Shown here piece by piece: positions 24,415 through 42,989 of a stretch of 64,000 bases of DNA; the stretch's first letter is position 1; each line of letters starts with the position of its first letter. Under the pieces are notes generated by a model. The model worked only from the letters and a program-made list of their open reading frames with translations. It did not search any database and was not told where the DNA came from. Position numbers and translations under genes: made by a program. The stretch is from Hybos culiciformis (lineage: Eukaryota > Arthropoda > Insecta > Diptera > Hybotidae): NCBI GenBank assembly GCA_964007475.1, contig OZ023274.1, positions 2,604,001 to 2,668,000 of the forward strand, read 5' to 3'.

Positions 24415-24528
24415 CTGAATCAAGAAATTAAATTTATTACTCAAAATGGTAGCCTCTAATATTGATTTAAGTTTTCATTGAATGAAACCAAATGAAAATT
24501 AAATGAAAGTATAATACTACTTAAATGT
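24415..24528. repeat. 114-bp direct repeat, copy 2
   Basis: Partner of 20561-20674. It is the same length, in the same orientation and closely similar. It lies 180 bp right of palindromic repeat copy A. Confidence 0.85.
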
Positions 24529-25577
24529 TGGCTTGTGTTTTTTTTTTTTTTTTTTTTAATTTAATTTATATGCGTACATAAAATATTTCTATCTTGAAGT
24601 AAAAATTTATTATTTTAATTAAAAACTTTAATTGTTGTCATTAAAAATTATTAAAAAAAAAAAAAAATTTATAAAATATTTTCTTTCTATCACTAAAATC
24701 AACTTAAATGATATTATTTTAATCAAATATTTTTTATATAATCCAAATAGAAATTGGAGATCAATTTTTTTTGTTTCTTGAAGAATTTTTGTTTTTTATT
24801 TTTATTAATTAAATTTTTAATTTTTTTTTTTTTAATTTTAATTTTAATTTCTAAAATACTTACTAAAATAATTATTCATTAATACGTATATTTATTTTCT
24901 GAAGGTTTTATACTGCTTTTTTTATTTATTGTGTTTGGTTTTATTTATTTATTTTTTTTTTTTATATTTTTTTTGAGTGAAAAAATTCGTATATATTTTC
25001 TTTTAATTTTCTTGCCGAAAGTTCTCAGATAAAATTATAATGTTAAATGAAAAACTGTTTCCTAAAAGTAACATATTAAATATACATATTCCACATTACT
25101 TAAAGTTAACCCTTATGGCACATTGAATTATTTTTACGCTTTCTTGTAAATTATTAATCTATTAAATTATTATGTAGTTCAGTCAGTTAGAAAATAAATT
25201 CAGCAAAGATTTAAGCTAAAATTCTTCTATTCACTTTTTTAGGTAGCCAGTTCTGAGGGAGTTTTGAACAAACTACTCTCTCTACTATCCGTGGATGGCA
25301 TACTATATCTAGTCGAAATTAAAGAAAAAAAATTTAAATTTAAATTTCAAAAAATATCTTGATAAGACATCAATGTATGGATATTTTTAATAATAATTAA
25401 AGTTTGAACAACGATCTCTCTATTACTCTTATATAAATAAGAAAATATATATTTTCGAGTTTACAAAATAAAAATTTTTATATACGAATTTTTTCAATTA
25501 TTAATACTTCAATGTTTTGTCCACAGGTTTTTTTTATATGCATGGGTTCAATTATTACCTTTTTTTTAATTTTCGTA
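24529..25577. other. Downstream flank / probable 3'UTR of the nine-finger gene
   Basis: AT-rich sequence directly past the stop of the minus-strand zinc-finger gene. Several AATAAA-like words occur, and none can be singled out as the poly-A signal. Confidence 0.4.
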
Positions 25578-30643
<5,066 letters not shown>

Positions 30644-31031
30644 TTTTCACTATATATACTAACTAATGACTAATTTTGGGCCTAATGGTAAGATTTTGAG
30701 GTTTTATATCTACGAAAAAAAATTTTATTTTAATTTTTTGTTCCGTATTATTTCTCAAAACAATTTATAGCCGATTATGCATTTTTTTTGTATTCTTTTA
30801 AATCCATTTTGTAGAATTCTATCTCGGAATAGATTTTTTTTTAAAGTTTGTTGCCGTTGTTTTGTTTTTATTCTCTTCTTCTATAAGTTTCGCATTTCTG
30901 TTACATTTCTGAATTAAATTTTAAAATCTTGTCTTATAAAATTTATCATCCTGTCTTCCATTATTTTGCATATTTGAATTTCAATTAAATCAATTTCAAA
31001 TTTTTTAATTCTACATCGGAGGGTCATTGAT
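30644..31031 (-). other. 5'UTR part of coding exon 1
   Basis: On the minus strand a long pyrimidine tract ending CTTTTCCAG lies just before 31031, a strong acceptor. The first coding exon therefore probably runs 31031 to 30182 with about 388 nt of leader, and at least one more non-coding exon and the promoter lie further right. Upstream ATGs in the leader are followed by early stops. Confidence 0.55.
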
Positions 31032-32985
31032 CTGGAAAAGAAAAAAAGAAAAGAAAACAAATTAAAAAATCTTCGATTGATTATGTGAAGTTAATTTTTT
31101 AATAAGTATGTAATCAGAAATCTACCCAAAATTAATGCTGTACTATATTTAGTTCATTTTATTGTGTATAAATAAGTTCTTCTTTAAAGTTCAATTTATT
31201 TTCAGCATTTGGTATAATAACAAAGTTAAATATGGTTTACCATTTTTTTTTCTTAGACGGCTCCTATTATATAAAAGGAACTTTATTGTCTTCTTCTCTC
31301 TGAAACTATCAAAATCTATAGTCTTTGAGAATTTAACGGCTTCTCAAGACGGTCTAATTATTTTCAAATTTTTAATTCTAAATACAAACTTATTGCAATT
31401 TGAAGACTTTTCGTATTATTTCAAAGAAATCCCATTAGTGTTAAATATGTTCTTTATAAATCTAACGAATAGTGTAACACTATCAGTTTGAATTTTCTTT
31501 AAGTTCTAGAATAAGCGCGTTATCTAAACAGAGCCCGCTGAAGACCGTAAAATATATCAATAGACCATATACACATCAAAATTAATTGACGTACTGCGCA
31601 GAAATATCTTGGAGGACTGCAGAAGAGTTTCATGTGAACAGTGATTGATCATTAATTAGTCGGTCCTAACTTCAAGACGAAAGCCAATAAATTTCTTTTG
31701 CGATTGACACCAGAACAAGGTGTCATCATAATATGTTATAAAAACTCATGAAAATAAAAGAAAACAAAGTTAAAAATTTTTAGTTCATATGAATAACAAA
31801 AATTGTTTCACGAACTTTAAATCAAATATAGGTAATTTTAATTCTTTTATTTTTTTAGGACAATTAAAAAGTATAAAAATAGAAATAATGTGTATAATAA
31901 AACAATAGGATTAAATTTGCATATAATATATTTTTTTTTTATGTTTAATAAAAAAAAAAAGAAGAAACATAATATAATAACTTTAACAGCAGCAGAAAAG
32001 GCCAATGAAACATGACAATCTGTAAACATTCCTTAACAAAATAAAATTTCTATATGGCGCTTTTAAAATGAGCAAAAAAAAAATTTGATGTGTACAAAAT
32101 AAATATGAAAAATAAAATTCAAGGTGTCAATTTTTGAAAGAACAATGTGGCACGTGATATTTATTAATAAAATGTTTTTATTTTTAATAAAATGTTTGAT
32201 TGGTTATTGTTTTAATTATAAATTTGATTTATAATTAATCAGTTTTCTTTCTAGGATTCACAATTGTGCTATTTTAAAAATTTATATTCTGTAACTTTGC
32301 AACAGCTTTGAAGTAAGGTGTTGAACCTATAACCTTTAACTTACCGTTTTATTAAGAAATTGTTAGAACTATCAATTATCATGTTTGCTGAAATATTTTT
32401 TATTTTGTCTCTGTGTTTTTATTCTTAACTTTGGTATAAATTAATTTATAATTATAAAGAATTAAATTACAAACTAAATATTACATTTTAAAAATTAACT
32501 AAATCACAGCTAATCGTTAAATTTAATTTCTTTGAATGTAAAAAATCTGGCTCACTCACTTTGGAGCCAGGTTTTCATTGTTTAACATATCAAAAAATCA
32601 CTTCAGTCGATATTGTATTAGGCCTACAATCAAAGCAAAACTAAAACCTTGTTTTCGGAAGCGGGGTTCTTAAAGAATTTATTTTTCGCTTTCATGTCAT
32701 ATCATCAATTTAATTTATATGAAAAAATCAACATCGAACGTTTTTATATCTTATTAATAAAATTCACTTTCTTAAAACTCAAAAATAAAAGAATTTATAA
32801 TTATTTATTATAATTTTTTTATAATTAGATCACATCATATTCAAATATTTGTATTAGAAATTTTTTTCATAATTTAAATTCTTCAAATGATATTGAAATA
32901 ATATAGCGCCAAGCCAGTTTTTTGTCGACAAATTTTAAATGTAATAAAATTGAAAATAAACAACAACAACAAAAAAAAACTTAGA
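31032..32985. other. Upstream intron or flank, no gene recognised
   Basis: The 109-codon plus frame at 31162-31491 is Phe/Leu/Asn-rich and unrecognised. The stretch 31510-31735 has unusually mixed composition. On the minus strand it contains a short frame reading MMTPCSGVNRKRNLLAFV with stops around it, which may be a transposon scrap. Confidence 0.35.
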
Positions 32986-33055
32986 ATTACGCGCGCTACT
33001 TAAATAATTTATGTCGTCGTCGTCGTCATGAACATTGTTGGCGTGCGCGCGATAA
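32986..33055. promoter_or_regulatory. CpG-dense patch with GCGCGC words
   Basis: Within very AT-rich DNA this 70-bp stretch has acgcgcgct, four GTC/TCG trinucleotides in a row and gtgcgcgcg. It lies 2 kb upstream of the 5'UTR acceptor of the minus-strand zinc-finger gene. It may mark a promoter or non-coding first exon. No core promoter motif was identified. Confidence 0.35.
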
Positions 33056-36000
33056 CTTCATATTTTATTTTTTAAATGTTTACTACAAAGGTATAAAAAT
33101 ATTAACCAGACATTTTCGGTTTGGCATATACTATATATATATATTTTTTTTTTAATATTCATTTAAAATACATTTATATGAAAACTTTTATGAATGTAGA
33201 AAAAATGTCTCATATCAAACTGCCTTGAACTTTTTTATGTCAATTTATTTAATTTTTCGCATCTTTGATTTTGCATATTACACAGAAATAATTTTAATGG
33301 AATATTGAAAAAAATTATCGTGCAGTATTTGTATACATATATGTATGTGACAAGAATATAAGGATTACAAAATTTTTTTTTATAATATTGTAGAATTTTC
33401 TATTCTTTAAATGGCTCATTATAAAAAATATTCGAAGTGAAATTTTATCTCAATTATTCATATAAATGTAAGCTTCAATCTTCTTTCAACTTAAGCATAT
33501 GGAAATTTTGAAATGTTTGAATGAAGACATTTCATTGAGAAAAATATTTCTTTAGCTTAAATTTTTTTTATTTCTTTATTCCAAATTTAAGCGAAAGGTT
33601 AATAAAGCAAATTAATATACCAACAATAAGATACAAATTAAAACAATGAAAGGAAGAAATTAAATAAATTTCTTATTCCGACGGACAGCGTTGAATTGAT
33701 GTGTTTAATTGATTAATTTTACCACAGTATGCGTTTGACCATATATAGAGGAAAATTTGTATACACATTATTGTTTAAATTGGTCCGAGATATTGCTTGT
33801 TATTTTCGATTAACTGAAGTGAACTGGTTTATTTTTGGTTCCTTCTTCAATAAAAATATCATTATTTAGAACCAATAATATTATATAAATAATTAAATAT
33901 TATTATATTGTAATGTCTTATTTTAATAAAAAGACATTATTAATTTAATTGTTAATAATCCTTTTAAACTTTATTTTATATAATTAAGTGTTCCGAGTAA
34001 ATTCTTCCTATAGACTGACTTAACTAAAGATTATGTACATATTCTTATACTGGCTTAAAACTAATACTATTATAAACTATTGAATAAACTAACGGTAAGT
34101 ATATATCCATGAATTAATCTGGAAGTATTCCAGATTCTATTCAAATAAGGAGGCACTACAATATAGAACTTCACACTTACTAAGAGATAATATGGTTTGA
34201 GCAATTTTTTTTTTTAATTTTTAAGTATAATTTATGCCGGAAATATGCCAATAATAAAATATGTGTCAATAACTAGAATTTTAGCATACAAAAAAGTTAA
34301 GGTACAATGTTCTGCTCGTTCAATATATATATTTTTTTTTGGTTTTCATAAAATTGAGCTTGTTTTTAATCCATTCCTTAATTAATTTTTATATTATTTC
34401 TTTGATTTTTAAAATTCTGAAAACAAAAGAAAAAGTCAAAAAAATTCAAATAAATAAAAAATTGTATATTTGATTTTTTTTAATCTGCAGTGCAGTAATG
34501 TCAATAAATTTGTTTTTTGCAAAATTGAATTTAAGATTAAGATATTTTTGCTGTAGTCACACCTCACAAAAGTATTTAGAATGTTTTGTTTATTTTATTT
34601 TATTTTATTTTTTTGATATGCCAAACAAGATACAAAATCATAATAATAATAATATGAATAAAAAAAATCAAAACAAAACAAAACAAATAATCATAATATT
34701 TTTACACAACAAAATAGGATAAAAAATAAATCTGCAGAAGTCCATTTGACAAAAAAATTTTTAATATTGTGTAAAAAAAAGTATTTCAATAAACAAAAAA
34801 AAAAAACAAAAACGTCAAAGAAATAACTATGTTTATCTTAAATTGAAAATTTTATGTACCAAATTTTCATTTCAAGTTAAAATATTTATATGCTGTGTGT
34901 AATTGAAAATAGATATAATAAGTATTTGTTAGGTCTGATAACAAAAATTCTACATAGGTGTTTTCAGTGGTGATATTTGCAATTTTAAACAATCTGTACC
35001 TATGCTAAAAGAAATTAGAATATATCGTCTTCTGAGAAAAGAAACAACGTATAATGAAAAGTATAGTTTCGAGTAATTTGAATTTAAAGATTTGAAAATT
35101 AAAAAAAACGTATGAAAAAATATCAAGTAGTGTACAATTTTCATCTAAAAAACACATTTTAATCAACATTAAGAATATTGCAAAGTAGTTGTACTTATAA
35201 AATCGAGTACGAGGAATCGAATAGTGCTATTGTCAAATAATGACGTATAAATGTCATACGTTGTTTTATTTCTGAGCAGACGATATATATGTTGTGTTAT
35301 CTGTTTACAAAACTTATTCCAGAAAAGGCTTCGTTTTGCTTTTATTTTTCACGAGTAAAGTGTTTTTTAACATCAGCAGCCAAAAAAGTATGTATTTTCA
35401 AACTTTTGCAATTTATTGTATGGAAAAAAAACTTGTTTGATTTAATTTGAAAAAAATTTTCAGGAAGTAAAAGAAAAACATAAAAAATGTTTATATAACT
35501 CTAAGGGAGGAAAAACTTAGATAAAATGTAACTTATTTAATTTCTTATAAAGATTGCCAAAAATTATTTTACTAAACTTTTATGTTTACGTCAAGATAAG
35601 AATGTTTGTGAATGAAAAGAGAAATGATTCCGCTTCGAACACGACAACAATTTGAATTTATCATAAACATTTATGACGTTTAAATAATATAAAGCAAGAA
35701 GACGAACATAAAGATTGATAAGTTATTCTATGATAAGACTTTTTTTAAATTAAATATATATTTTTTTGGCATACATGCACGTATATCAACTTTTTGTCCA
35801 GTTTAATATTTTTTGCGTTTGTCGCAAGCAAGAACATTAAGTTTGAGTTTGTTCTGCCAAGTAAAAATATTTTCCTCGGCTTAATGCTATTTAATTTCTG
35901 AGGTTTTAAAAAAAAAATTATGTAAATTTTTCTGTAAAAATTAGAGAATAAAAACAAAAGACTTAAGCAAGAAACTTTATTTTAATTCCTTAGAAATATT

Positions 36001-39000
36001 TTGCTTTCTTCAATTTTTGGATGCATATATATACACAACAGATGAACACATATCCATAAATACATACCTACATTAAGTCAATGATATTTTAAAGAATTAG
36101 AAAATGCCGGTTACTTCAGAAATTTATTAAAAAACTAAATCAACTGTGTATCTATAAAAATTGCCGGTTTATTATATTAAATATTTTAGTGAAAATAAGA
36201 ATTTATGCGCATGTGTTTCTCCACACCTCAAAAGCTTTTACTCATTTGAAATTTCAATAAGTAATCAATTGGTCTGAGTGTTAAATTATTCTCGTAATAA
36301 AGCTTTATTTCTTTATACCCAAGATTAATGAAAAATATGTTATTCGCTCTAAAAAGAAGATTCCATTATTACGTCACTGTAATGCAAAATCGAAGAGTGC
36401 TAAAGAAAAAAAATAATCAAAAAGATTATAAAGAATCATTTTTTTTTTGTCGAGATGACGTCAATGGGGCCTGTAATAAAATTATGTAAATAGAAAAAAA
36501 AAAAAATTATGAAAATGTTGATAGCATCATGAAAAAGTGTATTCATGTAAAGCTAATTTATTATTTTAATATTGCGGCCCCGGGTGTTTGGGTGTTTATT
36601 AGAAATTGTGGTAACAATTTATTTTATTTTTTACTTTGAAAACTAATTTTTAAATTAGTCCAGTGTTTTAAGCTAACAGAGTGTCTGCTGTGTGCTTACA
36701 ATAGTTTTCAAACATTACCAATGTTATTAAAAAAGGTGAAGAATTTCTCTTTGGAATTTGACATTGTTAAGCTAAGCTTTTCTAGGTACAAATATTTTGA
36801 AAAAAATACAATCATCACCATCAAATAGTACGATATGAGTATTTATTTGTAAACTTTTTAAAATTTCTAATGTTCCCCATACATAATCCTTTTTTTTTGT
36901 CGATAAAAGAGTGTTAATAAAAAACATAACACAGGGGAGTATGAAGAAACAAAAAGTGGTGGCTAAGCAAACCAAATAAAAAAAAAAAATAAAAATAAAG
37001 CCAGACAGAAAAAAAAAATATATTTAACATTAAAAAAAAATTTTTTTTGGAACTTTTTTGTTGTTGAATGAAAAAAAAAAAACCATTAAACTGACTACCC
37101 TAGTTGGATACTTCAAAAAAAAAAAAGCAAAAAAGAATTATGATTTTTTTTTCTTTGTTTGCATTTTGTATTTTACTATAAATTTATTATTAATACCATT
37201 AGAAGATAAACGCATTCGTAATATTCTAATTCGCATATAAAAAAATTTATTTCATGAACTTTTTATGCTATGCTACACTTTTTTTAATGTAAGTGTACCA
37301 GTATCAAGGCCGTTTTAACGTGGTCTTGGGCCTTAAGAACTTTTGAATAAAAAATTTATTTATTTACAAACATAATTCAACCAATATTAAGACTAATAAT
37401 ACGCAATTAAATACATTTAGGATCAATATTTAAAAATAAACTATTATGGAAATATACAATCAAAATAAAATGAGGTCCCTAAATATGTAATGCAAACTAC
37501 AAATCTTTGTAGATAATAAAGTGTAGGTATCGTATAACCAAATTACAATGAAGTCGTAAAAAATGCAAACAAACTAAAATTAAGGATTGTCGAATTTTTG
37601 GAAGTCAAGGAGATAATTAAAAATCATTAAACGTTTTGAATAAGCGATTCAATGAATTGTACTGTATCGTAATGTCTAATATTCCTTGTTGGAACATTAA
37701 AGTGTAGTTTGGACTTTAAGCAGTAAAACTTGTTATTCTACCCACAATAACCTAGTGAAAATTTTAAATGTTCCATACTTGTTGAATTGAGGAGTTGAAA
37801 TCTGTCAGATTAAGGGAAAGGTTAAAATTAAGTTAAGATTTCTCAGGCGAATTTAAAATTTTATTATTTAGATAGATAAGATTGAGATAAGGTTCTTACA
37901 TTTTTGTTATAAAATTACTCTATCTAAAACGTTGGTGAAATATGAAGAAAAAAAATTATAAAATTTTCAATTGGCATTTGTAACATTTTTATTGGTTAAA
38001 AATTTAGTTTTTTTTTTTTGTAGATGACTACAAGAAGATTCGCTTGAAATGGATATGTACGTAGTACGTACGAAAACAAATATACATACATACATACGTA
38101 TATTGTATTTTTAAAAGTAAATTTGTTAAAAAAAAAAAATAAAAAATAAAATATGATTTTTTTTCTTTGATTGCTAGAAAAAAAAAAAAAAAGCGAAAAT
38201 CACGAGAAATTTCTATGCATATTTTTATTTTTCTTAACATTTTGTTTGGGTTTTGAGCTATTAAAATTGCTGGCGGGATAAGTTTTTTTTTTTTTCCCAG
38301 TCGTTTTCACTCTCAATAGAATTTTTTTTTTTGTTTTTTTTTTCTTTTTGCATTGAAATAAAGTTTAATGTCCTTTTGTAAAAAGGATCAAAAAACTTTT
38401 TCTTTTAAACGTAGTCAGAGTTTTTTATTTTTATTTTTTATTTTTTTTTCATAAACATTTAAGTGGACTCTTGAATATTGAAATAAACATAGGTTGTTGT
38501 TGTTGGTTATTTTAATTTTTATTTTATTTTTTTTTCAGTAAAAGAAAATAAATGATAATGAACTTGGAAAGCTATATATAATATAGTATACCTTGTAAAT
38601 AAACACTTTTATGTAAACAAAAATAAATAGAAAAAAATATAGAACAGTATATCATAAATGAAGTATATGGGGCCCGTTTTTAGTTTTTAAATATACTTTC
38701 GGTTGAATTTTTTTAACAGAGTCGATGTCCATCTACGAATTTATTTCCAAATCTTTGTTCATCGCCTAGTGCGAATCCTTGGCGCTTAATATTTGTTTAT
38801 AGTTTCCTTTGCCTGAGATTTACTTATGTACCAATATTTAATGAAATCGATTTTCAGATCGAATCCTTGGACACAATCCGGAACCATTTTTTTCTAATTG
38901 ACGTCTATCTACCCCGATACTATTTTTTGTTGGAATCCATTAAAATTTTTTAAAGGAAATTTTAAAATTTTTATAGATGCATCAGAGAGTGAAATAGTGA

Positions 39001-42000
39001 TAGGCTGTTCGTAGAATTTCACTCTAGTGGCCTTTTAAAGGTTAGTTATTACTTTCGTTCTTTTTTTTTGTACAGAAAAAGCCAGCTTCAAGTTTAATTC
39101 TAAGGTTAATTTTTTGACGGAAATGTTTTGTTATAGTTAATGATTGGTAAACAGTATTTTTGATTATATTCATAAAACTTGAAGTTTTTATATTTCCATC
39201 AGTTTCAACCAGAAAAATTTAATAAATTATTAAATTAAGTAAGACTTTTAATTAATAAAAATTTTCCATTTCATAAAATTTCCATCACACTCTTGTGAAT
39301 TATTAAAACAAAAATATATAATATATGTATGTAAATTAGGGATGTGGATCATTTGCAATTGCAATTTTTCGCACATAATTTTCCTCCCCAAATTGTATTT
39401 TAATAAATATAAAAAAATTTGTGTGTTTTTTTTTTTTATTTGTGAATTCGTAACAAGTCACATAATAGTTAATTAACTTTTTGTTTGTTTATTAAAAATA
39501 TAATACTAAAAGAGAGCATATCCATAAATTTGTTCTATGTCGACTCACTATAAATATAGTGTTAAACTTTAATCTTGGAAAATCTTGTGATATATATCTA
39601 TTTTGTTTTTGTATTAAAAAATAGAAATATTGAATTCGACTCTCCAATGCCTCTGGTTTCGAAATAGGCACTGTTGAATTGAAAAATAATAAAATTTACA
39701 TCAGTAAAAAACTGGTACACAATATAAGTGTTCTGTAAAAAATGGATTTATTAACATTAAAATGACAACTTCTAAATACATTGTGTGAGTTTTTCTTCCG
39801 CAGTATTTGAAATAAATAAGACCAAATAACTTATTTTGATATTTCGTTGTGATATTGAAATCTTTTAATCCTGAGTAATTTTCCAATTTAAAAGTTTCAA
39901 TGACATATCAATAAAACAATTTAATCAAAATGTCAAGAATATTGGACCACTCAGTCTTAACAATTTCAATTTCTTACCAAATTGGTATTGGTTTTATTTT
40001 AAAATTAAAAAAAAAATTTTTTTAATAAATAATTGATTAATTTTTTTTGCATTCGCTTGGAAAATGCATATCCATGGTGAACAAAAAAAATAAAAAAATA
40101 AATAAAAAGGGTTACCTATAAAATTATGCATTTTCCACTTAAAAAATAAAAGTTGCATTAAATTATTTTAGGAACGTTTAATAAAGAACGAATTTTCAAT
40201 TTCCACATTGTTGTAAAAAAAAAAAAAATTAAGGAAATCATTGTGCAATGTTCAGTTGCACTTTTCATTTAAAAGTAAAAAACAAAAAAAAATTAAAAAA
40301 ATTACAATTAGTTAAATCCCATATAGGGTGAAATATTAAATTTTGACATAGTTCATGATTTAAAGTTCAAAATTCCCGAACTGGTCGCTATCTGCCGAAC
40401 TATACTACATTTTACATCATTGCATTTAGTTCACTGGGTATTTCAGAGTCAGAGGAACCCAACAATCGAAAAAAGACAAACTGAAGTTTGCTTGCAAGAC
40501 AGTAGAAGAAAAAATTTATGTAGGCAAAAGCTTTAATAATTTAACATTTAAGGACTATGCACTTCAGGATTCGATATTAAAACTTTGTGGCAGGAAATCC
40601 TTTTTCATATAAATTCTGTGTCTACTTATTTTATTATTACATATACTTATTATGTAGATAGGTATTATATCTACAATTTTTCAAAATTGGCGTAAAATAA
40701 AATAAAAATATGATGTATATTGTTTTCCCTGAATATGTCAATATGTGACATTATGATGTATGGCGCCAAAATATAATATTCAACATATGTACAATGCATT
40801 CCAATGCAATTGCATTAAACCAAAAGTTAAAAAAATAATATGCAATTTTATACCCGCATTATAAATTTTAATTTTTTTTTTGTTTTGCTTTATACATTTC
40901 ATTTCATTTTGAATGCAATTTCCACATGAAAAAACAGAAAGTGTGGTTGTTTGGAATTATTAGCCTAAAGGTGGAAAATTATGGAATGAGGTATTTGTTT
41001 TTTTTTTCTTTGCACAATACAACATTTATTACAATACCCTTTTAATTTAAAAAAAAAAATGCATTTTCAAATATATTATGAATTTAGTGCATAATATGAA
41101 ACTCAATTTTTGTAAGGGTTTTATTTGAAAATATAAAAATAAATAAAACCCTCTCTAAAAAAAAAAAAAACAAAATAATATTAGCGAAAAATAATGCAGA
41201 ACAAGTGGGTGGTTTTATTATTATTTTTACAAAATATTTTGATTAAAATAAACAATTTTTACATGATTTTTATAATATTTTACGACGGTGTCACTTATAC
41301 AGAATAAATTTCTTGAATATGGTTCGTTTTTAAATGGAAAGGGGTTATGCTATATAGAATGAATATATGAATTGAATAGAGTTTTAACTTTAATACTCAT
41401 TCTCGTACATAAGGTCTAATAAGTCATAATTTTGAACTGATATCAACATCATTGTTTGGTCATATTTTATGTTTTTGTTAATGGTATTTATTCGAATCTT
41501 GGTCATTTCTAGAATATCTAGGATCAGTAAAACTCTTCTTTTTTTTTAATTCAAGAACATATATATTAAATTTTCATTGCTTCTTCTGTTAGCTGTTGCA
41601 GTATGATAAGAAGAAATTGGTTAAAAGTTTGACACATCGTTTAAGTGACACTTTCAGTTGTAAAATCGAGTAATAAGAATCTAAATGAAATATATAAAAA
41701 AAGTTTTTAAATAATTATTGCATTGCATTCAATAACAATGTTTCTTATGTATAACAAAAAAAAAAAAAAAATAAATTGCAATAAAAAAAAATTCATGCAC
41801 AATTAAGGTGAAAATTGCAATTTTAAAGTATAGCAAAGATATATATATACTTGTTGTCGAAAGAAAAAAAAAAAAACCATAATAATTTAAAAGGAAGTAC
41901 TTTACAAGTACTTAACGTTTTATTTTCACACCATTTTTGACATTTTTATTTTTCTATTTATTAACTTATAAACAAAAAAAAAAAAAACAAAGAAATAAAA

Positions 42001-42630
42001 TGTAAATAAAAATGTTTGTACGTTTAATGTCAAGCAGTACTTAAGGAATTTTTGTAATGCAACCATGCGTGAACGGAATAATATTAAGTTTAAAGAAAGC
42101 ATAGGTACCGCATTTATTTTGTCTATATATATATATTGTTTTATTTATTTATTTTGTTTTACTATTGCCTACAAAAGTGAATTATTGGGAAAAGATATAC
42201 CTATATTAAGTTTAATGACATAAAAAGTTAGATTTTTTAATTATAGGGCAATGTTTATTTTTATATTGTTGTTGGAATGATTTTTGGTGAGGTTTGTAAT
42301 CCCTCAGGTTTATAACCTTTTTTTTAGTATTTATATTTAAGTAATGATGAAACCTAAAAGATGAATATTAGATAATTTTAATTTAATATTAATATTAAAA
42401 ATATGTTGTACATAATGTGGAAAAAAAAATGTAATTTATACAAAATTCGGATTCATTTAATATATTTTTTTTATAATTCAACTTGTCTTAAAGTAAATGA
42501 CAAAAAAAAATCATCTTTTTTTTTTTGGTAATGAAACTGCAGGACATTCGGTTGAAAAACACAATACAAATTATATATTATATTTATTCACAATAGTAGT
42601 TCTTAAAAACAAACTAATAAATAGTAGTAG
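33056..42630. other. Long AT-rich non-coding stretch
   Basis: No frame here has domain-like composition. Frames of 60-74 codons are Phe/Ile/Lys/Asn-rich. The most complex part is 38690-38950, where cgaatccttgg occurs twice (38774 and 38865), perhaps an old local duplication. This is probably intron or upstream DNA of the zinc-finger gene. Confidence 0.45.
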
Positions 42631-42634
42631 CGCT

Positions 42635-42810
42635 TGAAATTATTTTTTGGCATCACCGAGGAATTGAGTTAATAACGCGTTGACAATGTTCTGTATGAAA
42701 ATTTCTGACCGCATGGAAGCTTAATCACTGATCAAAGACCAGTTTTGGTTTAACTTCGATATCATTCACTATAACATCAACACAGAGGTCTTCAGCACGT
42801 TTTGAAAAAA
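42635..42810 (-). pseudogene. Possible retrotransposon scrap
   Basis: On the minus strand a short frame reads KRAEDLCVDVIVNDIEVKPK before a stop. The D-V-x-V-N-x-x-x-V-K-P-K pattern faintly recalls the region after the reverse-transcriptase core in non-LTR retrotransposons. Base composition is also more mixed than around it. The identity is weak and the copy is clearly broken. Confidence 0.2.
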
Positions 42811-42989
42811 GTTGAATTCTTAAATTTCCTGTCTAGGTACCACAACACTATGATGGCATATATAGCTTTAATCATTTGGCGTTTTGATGGCGTTCATTTT
42901 CAATATATATATAAAATCATTAATCAAGTTAATTTCTCGAATTCATTCAGAGCATGGATTCTGGAGTTAAAGCAAAAGCCAAAAACGAT

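Noticed and set aside
31510..31735. Possible reverse-transcriptase-like scrap
   Set aside because: Only a short frame with stops on both sides. The resemblance is too faint to call.
38690..38950. Possible coding or duplicated segment with two cgaatccttgg words
   Set aside because: No frame stays open and the duplication is not convincing beyond the 11-mer.
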